Origin: Pseudophaeobacter flagellatus
Lineage (GTDB): Bacteria; Pseudomonadota; Alphaproteobacteria; Rhodobacterales; Rhodobacteraceae
Direction of reading: 5' to 3'
DNA length: 64,000 bases
Assembly (NCBI RefSeq): GCF_021228235.1
Contig: NZ_JAJQRG010000004.1
Span: forward strand, 1 to 64,000
Shown: positions 17,006 through 25,802 of the stretch, piece after piece
How the letters are laid out: each line of letters begins with the position of its first letter
Position numbering within the stretch: the first letter of the stretch is position 1
Program-made: the position numbers and the translations under genes
Notes under the pieces: model-generated
The model's input: the letters and a program-made list of their open reading frames with translations, nothing else
What the model was told of the DNA's origin: nothing
The model's database searches: none

Positions 17006-17902
17006 TTGAATATACCGCTGAACTTTCGTCAGGTCGAAATTCTGCTGGCGGTTGCGGATACCGGCAGCACTGCTGCGGCAAGCCGCGCGCTGAATACCTC
17101 GCAGCCCGCAGTTTCGCTGGCCATTGCCCGCTGTGAAGAGGTCTTTGGGCAGAAGCTTTTTGTCCGCATTCCCGGTCGGGGAATGGAGCTGACCCCCTAT
17201 GGGCAGCATAAGGTTGCGCAGCTGCGCGAGCTGGAAAAGCAGGCGCGCTGGGTGCTAAGCGGTGGCGAGGGCACACCGGAGTTTCTGAACCTAGGGGTGT
17301 TTTCCACCCTTGGCCCGCGCTATGCGCCGCAGTTGGTGCGCCGCTTTAAGGATACCCATCCCAAGGCTGAAATCCGCATCCTTGAAGGCGATCTGCAAAC
17401 GCTGTTTGACTGGCTTAGCGAAGGTCGCCTTGATCTTGCATTGCTATATGATTTTGGGGTCCCGTCCGATTTTGCCATCACCCCGCTGATGACGGCGGAA
17501 CCCTATGCATTGCTGCCCCTGGGGCACCGGCTGGCAGGGCAGGCCAACGTCAGCGCGCCGGAGCTGGCGCAGGAGCCGATCATCCTGATGAATCTGCCGC
17601 ACAGCCGCGGCTATTTCCTATCGCTGCTGCAAAACGCCCGGGTCCCGGTGCGGGTGGCCCATGAAACCGGTTCGATCGAAATGCTGCGGTCGATGGTGGC
17701 CAATGGGTTCGGCGTCGGCTTGCTTGCAACAGACCTGTCAAATGGAGTGTGCTATGATGGCAATACGGTTGTCCGGGTGCCGCTGGCAGGTCGGCCACCG
17801 CGGCATCAGATCGCCCTTGCGCATCGCGACAGGGCTCTCAAACGGCCCATCATCCAGGCTTTCACCGCCTTTGCCGAAGCCTTTTTCAGTGCGCCCCCTT
17901 GA
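17006..17902 (+). CDS. LysR family transcriptional regulator
   Basis: A LysR-type regulator of about 298 residues: winged helix-turn-helix at residues 1-60 (FRQVEILLAVADTGSTAAASRALNTSQPAVSLAI) and an effector-binding domain with the typical LDLALLYDF and ALLPLGHRLAGQ strands. The frame is open from 16913, but that start would overlap the divergent CoA-transferase gene and precede the conserved domain by over 30 residues. A TTG at 17006 has AAGGGG ten bases upstream and starts just before the domain, so I choose it. Divergent position suggests it controls the CaiB/acyl-CoA dehydrogenase operon. Confidence 0.88.
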   Translation: MNIPLNFRQVEILLAVADTGSTAAASRALNTSQPAVSLAIARCEEVFGQKLFVRIPGRGMELTPYGQHKVAQLRELEKQARWVLSGGEGTPEFLNLGVFSTLGPRYAPQLVRRFKDTHPKAEIRILEGDLQTLFDWLSEGRLDLALLYDFGVPSDFAITPLMTAEPYALLPLGHRLAGQANVSAPELAQEPIILMNLPHSRGYFLSLLQNARVPVRVAHETGSIEMLRSMVANGFGVGLLATDLSNGVCYDGNTVVRVPLAGRPPRHQIALAHRDRALKRPIIQAFTAFAEAFFSAPP

Positions 17903-18053
17903 ACGCCAGGCTGCCCCGGCGCGGCCCTGGGACCGCATGGATTGCGCAGGCCCGACCCGATGTCAGCGAAGCATCCTGCCCGCATTTGGTCGGTTGCGAT
18001 GGCGGAGCAGTGTTGCCCGCCCTGATGGGGCGATGGGGCTGGTTTCTGGCAGG

Positions 18054-18701
18054 TTAGAAATACTTGCCAAAGGCTTTATAGTCGTCCTTGTAGATCTTCA
18101 TCAGCTTTTGGCGCTGTTTTTCCGTCAGGTCGCTGGGTTTGAATTTTGGCCCCCCGGTCTGTTCCCGGCCAACCGTGAGCGGCTGCCCGGTGCGTTCGGT
18201 GAAATCGCTGACAAATTGCGCCATTTCGGAGAGCAAATAGACGCGAGAAAAATAGTCGGCATCGGTGCCCAGGAAGACCACCAGGGGCCGGGTGTGGTGG
18301 TGAATAGACGGATGTGCCTTTTGATAGTCTGCCAGCCGGTCAACAAAGAGATCCAGGTCCGGGGTTGGCTCCAGCTGCTGTTCCTCCAGGCCTTTCCGGG
18401 CAATCTGAAGTGAGAGTTCTTTATGGGCGATTACCCGGTTGCCATAGGCTGAAAGCAAGCGCGCTATAGGATCCCTGACAAAAGTCGTGCGGAAGTAATC
18501 TTTGATGCGGTGCTCTGGGTAGGCATACCGCAACAAGGTGCGATACCCAACGTTGTGGATGTGCTTTTTGTTGCGGTTGATGGTGTAAGCCTCGAATGGT
18601 CTGCCATTTTCCAACTCGAAAAACGCCAGCTTCAGAGAAGAGCACGCGATCTTTGGCGCAGCAGCGTAAAAAAATTTGTGCGTGTCTAGGATTACGGTCA
18701 T
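18054..18701 (-). CDS. Sulfotransferase family 2 domain protein
   Basis: A 215-residue cytosolic sulfotransferase-like protein. The 5'-phosphosulfate loop for PAPS is APKIACSSLK at residues 15-24, and the 3'-phosphate-binding block is TTFVRDPIARLLSAYGN; both are in normal order. Bacterial members sulfate carbohydrates of capsules, exopolysaccharide or Nod-factor-like glycans. It is divergent from the second sulfotransferase-like gene and stands at the edge of a glycosyltransferase cluster, so a glycan is the likely acceptor. Start MTVILDTHKFFY; no signal peptide. Confidence 0.85.
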   Translation of the reverse strand: MTVILDTHKFFYAAAPKIACSSLKLAFFELENGRPFEAYTINRNKKHIHNVGYRTLLRYAYPEHRIKDYFRTTFVRDPIARLLSAYGNRVIAHKELSLQIARKGLEEQQLEPTPDLDLFVDRLADYQKAHPSIHHHTRPLVVFLGTDADYFSRVYLLSEMAQFVSDFTERTGQPLTVGREQTGGPKFKPSDLTEKQRQKLMKIYKDDYKAFGKYF

Positions 18702-18904
18702 GAATGTGTCTTTCCGAAGATCGAATTTGGGGCGGCCTGAGGTGGGGGTTGAGTAGTCGTATTTGAGTGTTAAGGCAATATGGCAGAGCAGGAGTTGCCC
18801 TGTGGGGGGCTATCTTTTTGCCGACAGGGTGGTGACGTTGTCGCGACAAAAAACCTTGCCAGAGTGGCTGGCCCTCTCGCAAAACTTGCAGTAATGGGGG
18901 CGTC

Positions 18905-19993
18905 ATGCGCAAGACACTGTACCTTCATATCGGACACTTCAAGACGGGCACGACTGCCGTCCAGGCGTTCTTGAATGATAACCCCAGATTGCTCAAACGG
19001 CATGACTTTGCTCTTGCCCAGACGAGGCTGCAGTATTCCAAACATTCCGATCTTGCCTACAGCCTGTATAAGGCGGCAGGGGTTAAAAGCTTTCTGCATG
19101 GCTACAAAAAGCCAGAGACACCGCAGCAGGTCTGGGCTGCGCTATTTGATGAGCTGCGCGCCAGTAACCGCTCGCGGATGATTGTCAGCTCGGAAGAGTT
19201 CATGCGGCTCGCCTGTTTTCCAAAGGCGGTCAAGACGCTGTCCCGGATCATCAAGTCCGCGCGTGATATCGACTTTAAGGTGATCGCCTTCTTGCGCCCG
19301 CCGGACAGCCATTTGCAGTCCTGGTACAACCAGCTGATCAAGATGGGCGTAGAGACGCCCCCCTATAATGTCGCGATGACTGATCTGGTAGAGCCGATCC
19401 ACTATGATTATGCTCTGGCACTGCGGCCTTGGATCGAGATTTTTGGAGCAGAGGCTGTCACCCTGCGTAGCTACAGCGAGGCCAGCCGCGAAAACAATTT
19501 GCTATTCAAGGATTTCCTCTCGGCCATTGGTATCACCCTGCCCAAATTCGGCCTGGTCCTGGCCAAGGCGGATCCAAACCCACGTCTGGACGATACCGTG
19601 CTTGAGATGGTGCGCATACTGCAAAACGCTGGAATTCCAAACAAGATGGTCCAACCACTGGCAGCGCGCTTCGTGACCCATATGGCCAGCGAAGAGGCGG
19701 GCGACCCTGCCGGGGCGGACGATGCGTTTGCGGCCCTTCGTCAAAGAACGCTGGACGGGCTGAAAGAGCTGCAGCGCGTGGCCCCTGAATTTGACGCAAC
19801 CCTTGCGCCCTTTCACCAGCATCTGCCCAAGGAAGAGACACAGACCGCGCGTGAGGGCTGGCTTGTCGCCGGATACTTGCTGGGTGAATTACATGCGTTG
19901 CGCAAAAAGACGCAGCAGCAGAACCAGATGATGACGAAGCGGCTGGACGCGCTTGAGGCGCGGCTGCCCACTGATGATGGCGACCCGTCGTGA
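18905..19993 (+). CDS. P-loop sulfotransferase-like protein
   Basis: A 362-residue protein beginning MRKTLYLHIGHFKTGTTAVQ, where HIG-x-x-KTGTT is the PAPS-binding P-loop of bacterial sulfotransferase-like proteins. A segment FKVIAFLRPPDSHLQSWYNQ has the R-x-P-x-x-x-x-x-S-x-Y pattern expected of the 3'-phosphate site. The C-terminal 80 residues are helical and polar and probably mediate contacts. The stop overlaps the GTG start of the next glycosyltransferase gene (GTGA), so the two are coupled. A glycan sulfotransferase role is inferred from family and neighbours. Confidence 0.78.
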   Translation: MRKTLYLHIGHFKTGTTAVQAFLNDNPRLLKRHDFALAQTRLQYSKHSDLAYSLYKAAGVKSFLHGYKKPETPQQVWAALFDELRASNRSRMIVSSEEFMRLACFPKAVKTLSRIIKSARDIDFKVIAFLRPPDSHLQSWYNQLIKMGVETPPYNVAMTDLVEPIHYDYALALRPWIEIFGAEAVTLRSYSEASRENNLLFKDFLSAIGITLPKFGLVLAKADPNPRLDDTVLEMVRILQNAGIPNKMVQPLAARFVTHMASEEAGDPAGADDAFAALRQRTLDGLKELQRVAPEFDATLAPFHQHLPKEETQTAREGWLVAGYLLGELHALRKKTQQQNQMMTKRLDALEARLPTDDGDPS

Positions 19994-21543
19994 GGGTTCT
20001 TTACTACAATTGGGTTGATTACCTGGATGCAGAGAACCGGGGCGGTGGGGTGTCGCAATATCAGCGCAATATCCTGCAGGAACTGGATCAGGGCAGCGAC
20101 ATCGACGCGGTGTTTTTGTCTGCGGGGATTTCGTATGACCTGCGCAAGCGGCCGCCACGTTGGGAGCAGACCCGTCACGGTCCGCGACAGGATCGCGCAC
20201 GGCGCTATGAAATTGTCAACTCTGCGGTCCTGTCGCCTGCGCATTTCTCCTTCGGCAGTGCGGCCCAGTGCGATGACACCGACACCGAAGCGTGCTTTTA
20301 TGATTTTCTAGAGGCAACTGGCCCCTATGATGTGGTGCATTTCAACAATCTTGAAGGTCTGCCTGCGCGGGTACTGGAGCTAAAAGCCCGCTGGCCTCAA
20401 ATGCGGCTGATCCTGTCTTTGCACAACTATTACCCGTTTTGCCCGCAGGTGAACCTGTGGTTTCAAGAGCGTGAGAACTGCCTGGATTTCAAAGGCGGCG
20501 TCAAATGCGGGAGCTGTCTGCCGCAGGCGCATAACCAAAAGCAATTGCGCCTGGCCCATGCCCTGGCCTATCGGTTGAAGGCTGCTGGATTTGAACCCAA
20601 CAGCCGGATGTTTCAACTGCTGTACCAGCCGACGATCCGAGTAGGGCGGCGGCTGTCGATTGTGCTGAACGCAGCGCGACGCAGCCTGCGCAAGATCACC
20701 GGCACCCGGCGAAAGGTTTCACCAGAGGCGGCGAGCGGCCAGTCCCCGCAGCGCCAGTCGGCCCTGGGCACCGGGCAAAACCCCTTTGCCAAACGGCGGG
20801 CCGAGATGGTCTCTTTGATCAACGCGCACTGCGATCAGGTTTTGGCAGTCTCTGACTTTACCGCCGGTGTGGCGCGCCGCTATGGGGTGCATAGCGATCT
20901 GTTGCAGACCTCTTATATCGGTACCGCGCTGGCTGACTGCTTCCAACGAACCACACCGCGTCCGCTGCCCATCCAAGAGCAAGAGGTGCTTTCTCTTGGG
21001 TATCTGGGCTATATGCGGCGGGACAAAGGGTTCTTCTTTCTGCTGGAAGCACTGAAATCCCTGCCATCGCCCCTGGCGAAACGCATCCGGCTGGTGGTTG
21101 CGGCCCGGCGCGGCAATGCGGACACCATGGCAGAGCTCTCGGCGGTGGGGCAGCATCTGGCTGGGTTGGATTATCACGATGGCTATACCCATGACGAGCT
21201 GCCGGCGATCTTTGCGCAGATCGACCTTGGGGTGGTGCCGGTGCTGTGGAACGACAACCTGCCACAGGTCGCGATTGAAATGCACGCCAATCATATCCCA
21301 CTGCTGACCAGCGATCTGGGCGGCGCGCAAGAGCTGTCGAACTGCGACGAGATGGTTTTTGCCGCCGGTGATATCCAGGCGTTCCAAGACCGGCTGCAGG
21401 CGATCCTGTCCGGCGCCGTGAACATGGAGGCCTATTGGGCTGGCGCGCGTGTGCCCAGTTCGATGGCGGACCATATGGCGCAGTTGACACAGGTCTATAC
21501 GTCATCAGACGTCACCGGGTGCGCAGGAACAGGCCTGGGCTAG
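19990..21543 (+). CDS. GT4-type glycosyltransferase
   Basis: A 517-residue retaining glycosyltransferase of the GT-B fold. The N-terminal domain opens VLYYNWVDYLD..GGGVSQYQRNIL, with the Gly-rich acceptor-side loop of GT4 enzymes; LSLHNYYPFCPQVNLW follows, and the C-terminal half contains LGYLGYMRRDKGFFFLLEAL and the donor-site region ending TSDLGGAQELS, equivalent to the E-x7-E region although the first Glu is not conserved in the usual way. A linker around residues 215-270 is basic and low in complexity. The GTG start overlaps the preceding sulfotransferase stop. Donor and acceptor sugars are unknown. Confidence 0.83.
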   Translation: MRVLYYNWVDYLDAENRGGGVSQYQRNILQELDQGSDIDAVFLSAGISYDLRKRPPRWEQTRHGPRQDRARRYEIVNSAVLSPAHFSFGSAAQCDDTDTEACFYDFLEATGPYDVVHFNNLEGLPARVLELKARWPQMRLILSLHNYYPFCPQVNLWFQERENCLDFKGGVKCGSCLPQAHNQKQLRLAHALAYRLKAAGFEPNSRMFQLLYQPTIRVGRRLSIVLNAARRSLRKITGTRRKVSPEAASGQSPQRQSALGTGQNPFAKRRAEMVSLINAHCDQVLAVSDFTAGVARRYGVHSDLLQTSYIGTALADCFQRTTPRPLPIQEQEVLSLGYLGYMRRDKGFFFLLEALKSLPSPLAKRIRLVVAARRGNADTMAELSAVGQHLAGLDYHDGYTHDELPAIFAQIDLGVVPVLWNDNLPQVAIEMHANHIPLLTSDLGGAQELSNCDEMVFAAGDIQAFQDRLQAILSGAVNMEAYWAGARVPSSMADHMAQLTQVYTSSDVTGCAGTGLG

Positions 21544-21602
21544 GTAGGCTGCGCGCACGGCGGGGACTGGGCGCGCAGTTGTTGTTCGGCGTCTGGCCTA
21601 GC

Positions 21603-24600
21603 CTAGGCCTTCTCGAGGCGGGATTTGACAAAATCGGCATCCTGCCAGTGCACCGAAAGCCCTTCTTCATAAATCACATCACGCCCCTCTGACATCAGGG
21701 CCAGGTATTTCCGGTATTCTTCCGCATCGTTGAAGTGCTGGCGGCGCGCCACCTCGATCTGGGCCTTGCGATAGAAATCGGCATTGTATTTGAAGTGGCC
21801 AAAGATCAGCTCGCGGCTGGACAGTTTGATATCGGTGACAAAGTGATAGCCGGCCGAGATCCGCATCCAGGGCTGATATTTCAGCAGAGCGATTTTCTGT
21901 GCCACAAACAGATCCATGCGCGAACCGGCAATCAACCGATGCCGCACGGCACTGGTCCAGGTGGGCATGTTGGAAAAGGGTCCCTGTCCGGTCCAATTGG
22001 CCAAAAACGGTTCGCGGTCGACATACCCCGCCTCGGCAAAGGGATCGGTTTGGAAGGTTGCGTCCCCCAAAGAGCCCTTGGGGTACATGTCCAGCATGAA
22101 GATGCGGGCGGCATCGGCCCCCTCAAAGGCGGCGGTTTGCAGCAGGGCGGGCAGGCTTTGCTTTTGGGGGGTCTGCCAGACCAGTAATTCATCGGTATCG
22201 GCAATCAGACTCCACTTGCCGGGACGGAAGGCTGCAATCATTGCTTGTTGCCAGCCCGCGCCATAGTGCGACAGGCTGTAATCGGTATCGACAGAGAACA
22301 GCGCCACATCAGGCTGTTCCATCAGGTATTCCAGGGTGCCATCATCAGAGCAGTTGTCGGCAATGAGAAAGCTCTCGACGCCTAGGCGCCGGTAGTGGGC
22401 AAGAAACTGCGGCAGCATGAACATTTCATTGCGCATACAGGCGACCACTGCGACCTCTGCGCTGCGCGCGGCATCCAGCCGATCTTCGCTGCTGATCAGT
22501 TCCAGCGCATTGCTTTGATAGACCAGGGCGGCATCCTGATAACTGGGCCAGATTTTCTTCGGCGTCAGGCTTGGCGCTGATAGTTTGGCGCAGGCCTGGG
22601 CCTGGCTTGCGTGTTCATCCAGATGCACCATAGAGACCGGCGCGGCCTGACTGGCGTCAAAGCTGTTGACCCAGCGCGAGACCGGTGTCGCCTTGCCCCA
22701 GGTGCGGCGGCGAATAGAGGTGCGATAGTCCTCATCCGCAGGATGAATACCCTGTTGTGCCAATAGATCCCCCAGCATCTTGTCTTCCATAAAGGACATC
22801 TGGATGAGGTGCTGCCCTTCCGGGCTTTCGCTTGCGGCACAGACTGCGGCCATGGCGGTGCGGCTCAGCGCATAGCCAGTGCCGCCATCGGTGTAGGTTG
22901 ACGGTTCCGGCGATTTATCCAGTTCCAGTCGCCCTCGATCAGAGGTCGATTTTTCATTGTGCCAGGCCCGGTCCATATCGCCGGGGCGGCGGGTCAGGAT
23001 CCGGCCGTAATAGTCGAATTTGCGATAGCTTTGCCCGTGAAAGAAGATATCCGGATTCAAGAAGCAGTCGTCATCGATCTTGATAAGATGTGAAAACCGG
23101 GTGTTTTCATAGACCCAGGCGATGGTGGCCAGGGTCTTTTGCGGCAACCCTTCGTAGGAGTCGGGTGCATCAAGATGCACGATATCCCCGTCGAGCTGTC
23201 CATCGCCATCGCCAACGATGATGACATAGGGGATGTCCAGCGCCTGAAGCAGCGTCAGCCAGCCTGCGCGCATGGCTGGAATGCGGCTGTTCAGGTTGGG
23301 CAGGCAGGAAAATACTGTGACAATTGTGTCAAACAGGGGCGAGCCCGCAAGCGCTGGCGCGCCTTCCGGCAACGGGTGGGGCGCTGGCAGGGCCTGGGCG
23401 AGATCTGGCAGAATGTCACGAACCCTGGCAAAGAGCGCCTGGCTTTCCGGCGTATCGCGCAGCGCCAATAGTGCCAAACTGGGCGCGGTGGCTTTGCGCA
23501 TGGCATTCTTTTCTGTTGCGGTCAGATCCTCGATCAGGGCTGTCAGCAGTCCGATAAGGGCCTCCTGCGCCTCTTGCTGGGGCGCATGGGGATGAAGGGC
23601 CCGCAGCAGGGCAAGGGTGAGGCCAAGGCCGAGAAACTGACTGCGTTGAGTAGACAACAGGCGCAGATCACGGCCCAGATCCAGGATCTGTGTCGGGGAA
23701 ATCGGCTGGGTCGCGGCCTGCTTGATCAGCAGGTGACAGCGCTGGCTGACCCTTTGCTGCAATTGGTAATAGGGCGCGCGTGGGATGTCGCGGTAAAACT
23801 TGGGCAGGGCGGAGGCGGTGGCAGAGACCAGATCCTGTGCCACAGGTGCCGCACCAGGAAAAGCCATGTGGCGCAGGCCGGCTTCGTCCAGCGGGATCTC
23901 GGCACGTTTCAGCGTCTCGACGCTCAGGGGGGCATCCTCGGCCAGGTAGGTGGCTGCGGGGCCAAGCAGCTCTCGGCGCATGCGCACCAGATCGCTACAT
24001 TGATAGACCTGGAACAGGTCGAGTGCTTGGCTCACCTCGAAAGTTGCCGTTGTCCCGTGTTCGGCGCGGTCGAGCGCGGCTTCGATCACCGCAAAGGCTT
24101 GACGCAGCGCCGCTAGCTCGGGGAGGGTTTCCAGGGGGACATGGACATCCATCTGGTGCCAGAACTGTCGGGACAGGCCGTAGGCACGCAGGGTGAATTC
24201 CATGATCGGGCGTTGGATATAATCTGTAAAACTGTCGATATTATGCAGCAGATCTACCGCGACACTGGTCAGATCTTGGCAATGGGCCCGTCCCCAGTAT
24301 TGCCCCGCCTGCCGGTCGACCAGATCCATATAGGCATAGATGATGTGTTCGCGGATCTTTTCCTCGACACCCTTGCCGGTAATTGCCCGGCGTAGCAGCC
24401 AGGAAACCGCCGGGGTGACAATCCATCCAGCCGTTGGTTCAATCAAGGAACGCAGTGTCGGGCAGATCTCGCTGTGGCGATCTTCCAGGAACAAAAAGGG
24501 CAACAGCGCCGAGCTTTTGTAAAGGTTGCCAGCCTCTGGTGACAGGCTGGCGCGCAACCCTTCGGCGCAATAGAGCTGATGAAACCCGTCAAAATCTTGA

Positions 24601-25745
24601 TCTGGGTGGCTGAAAAACTCGCTGAGGCTGAGAAACAGATAGCAACGTAGATCTTTTGGAATGTCAGGCAGCAGTTCGGTTAGCAGCGCCAGCGGGTCGG
24701 TCTCTGGCGTTTTGCGCATCCGCTGGCCAAAGACACCATGGGCGTGAACCACCGGGTCCCGTGGTGCCAGTTCAGGCAGGCTCGCGGCTTCGGGCTGTTG
24801 GACGGCGCTGCCTTCAGGAGGTTCGATATAGTCGCTCAGGCCGTAGAACCGCTGTGCGGTTGTAAGGCGGGCGCGGCTTTGGTCGGACAGTTGGGTCTGC
24901 AAGCGGCCAAACTGCACATGTTCCAAGACCTGCATGGCGGTGAGAGAATCGCCGCACAGATCCACATCGCTGATAATCTGTTCAATCTGTTCTGCCAGAT
25001 CCGCTGAGGTCAGGCGCAGGCGCGGGCAGGCGAGGGTGCCATCGGCATGCAGGAGCCCCAAATCCAGGGCGTTATCTTTGGCACGGCCTTCCCAGACACG
25101 CCCAGGCAGCAAAACGATGACATCTGCGCTTAGTTCGGTCTTGTCCCTGCGGCGATCTTGGTTGGAAGCCGGGTATAGAATGACCTGTGGCACTGTGTCC
25201 ACTCCGGGGAGGTCCAGGTGCAGGGCTGGCAGAGTGGATGTGTACTTCACCCGCGCGCGCAGCTCTAGCCGGTTGCTGAGGCACAGCTGCCCTTTGTTGA
25301 GTTTGGCCTGGTTGCTCCGGGTGAGCGCCCCAAGAGAGAGCTTCTGGCGCGTGTCATCGCCAAAGTCGATGTCGGCAGCAGCAATACCGCCCTGGTAGGA
25401 AACAAAACTGATCTGGTCCAGATTCGGATAAGATCGGCGGATGATATTGTGGCCGAAGCGGAACACACGCACCCCATCTACCGCCACGGTAACATGCGGT
25501 GGAGCAAAGGTAATTGTGACTTCAGCCTCGGATTTCGCCAGAGATTTCTTGTAGGTTTTTTCGGCGGCCCATATCTCTCCGGTGCGTTTGTTACAGACGC
25601 AGAGTCCCTCGTCCTGGCGCAACGATAAATGGAACAGAATGTTGGCCTGCTCGCGATCAAAAAACGAGATATTGGCGTAGGGCACCTCAGAGAATCTGGC
25701 AGTGTAGCGAAACACGGTGGGACCCTGAACTAAGAACGACTGCAT
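21603..25745 (-). CDS. Giant protein: galectin-like domain, GT31-like and GT2 domains
   Basis: A 1380-residue protein. Residues about 20-125 resemble a galectin carbohydrate-recognition domain: FHLSLR (His39, Arg43), CVCNK (Asn52), EIWAAEK (Trp59, Glu62), VTVAVDGVRVFRFGHN, in galectin order; the usual second Asn of H-x-N-x-R is Ser41. Residues about 130-800 are mainly helical and unrecognised. Residues about 815-1000 match a GT31 galactosyltransferase core, with the DSYEGLPQKTL block and the metal-binding DDD at 891-893 (KIDDDCFLN). Residues about 1100-1380 form a GT2-type domain (VVACMRNEMFMLPQFLAHYRRLG, ADTDELL). No signal peptide is seen, so it should be cytoplasmic. The domain order suggests a processive or branching enzyme that holds a galactose-containing acceptor. 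Confidence 0.82.
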   Translation of the reverse strand: MQSFLVQGPTVFRYTARFSEVPYANISFFDREQANILFHLSLRQDEGLCVCNKRTGEIWAAEKTYKKSLAKSEAEVTITFAPPHVTVAVDGVRVFRFGHNIIRRSYPNLDQISFVSYQGGIAAADIDFGDDTRQKLSLGALTRSNQAKLNKGQLCLSNRLELRARVKYTSTLPALHLDLPGVDTVPQVILYPASNQDRRRDKTELSADVIVLLPGRVWEGRAKDNALDLGLLHADGTLACPRLRLTSADLAEQIEQIISDVDLCGDSLTAMQVLEHVQFGRLQTQLSDQSRARLTTAQRFYGLSDYIEPPEGSAVQQPEAASLPELAPRDPVVHAHGVFGQRMRKTPETDPLALLTELLPDIPKDLRCYLFLSLSEFFSHPDQDFDGFHQLYCAEGLRASLSPEAGNLYKSSALLPFLFLEDRHSEICPTLRSLIEPTAGWIVTPAVSWLLRRAITGKGVEEKIREHIIYAYMDLVDRQAGQYWGRAHCQDLTSVAVDLLHNIDSFTDYIQRPIMEFTLRAYGLSRQFWHQMDVHVPLETLPELAALRQAFAVIEAALDRAEHGTTATFEVSQALDLFQVYQCSDLVRMRRELLGPAATYLAEDAPLSVETLKRAEIPLDEAGLRHMAFPGAAPVAQDLVSATASALPKFYRDIPRAPYYQLQQRVSQRCHLLIKQAATQPISPTQILDLGRDLRLLSTQRSQFLGLGLTLALLRALHPHAPQQEAQEALIGLLTALIEDLTATEKNAMRKATAPSLALLALRDTPESQALFARVRDILPDLAQALPAPHPLPEGAPALAGSPLFDTIVTVFSCLPNLNSRIPAMRAGWLTLLQALDIPYVIIVGDGDGQLDGDIVHLDAPDSYEGLPQKTLATIAWVYENTRFSHLIKIDDDCFLNPDIFFHGQSYRKFDYYGRILTRRPGDMDRAWHNEKSTSDRGRLELDKSPEPSTYTDGGTGYALSRTAMAAVCAASESPEGQHLIQMSFMEDKMLGDLLAQQGIHPADEDYRTSIRRRTWGKATPVSRWVNSFDASQAAPVSMVHLDEHASQAQACAKLSAPSLTPKKIWPSYQDAALVYQSNALELISSEDRLDAARSAEVAVVACMRNEMFMLPQFLAHYRRLGVESFLIADNCSDDGTLEYLMEQPDVALFSVDTDYSLSHYGAGWQQAMIAAFRPGKWSLIADTDELLVWQTPQKQSLPALLQTAAFEGADAARIFMLDMYPKGSLGDATFQTDPFAEAGYVDREPFLANWTGQGPFSNMPTWTSAVRHRLIAGSRMDLFVAQKIALLKYQPWMRISAGYHFVTDIKLSSRELIFGHFKYNADFYRKAQIEVARRQHFNDAEEYRKYLALMSEGRDVIYEEGLSVHWQDADFVKSRLEKA

Positions 25746-25802
25746 CTATTTTTCCATCTGTCTTTACGTGTTTGATCGTATTTCTTGCGCCGGATAGGGC
25801 GC

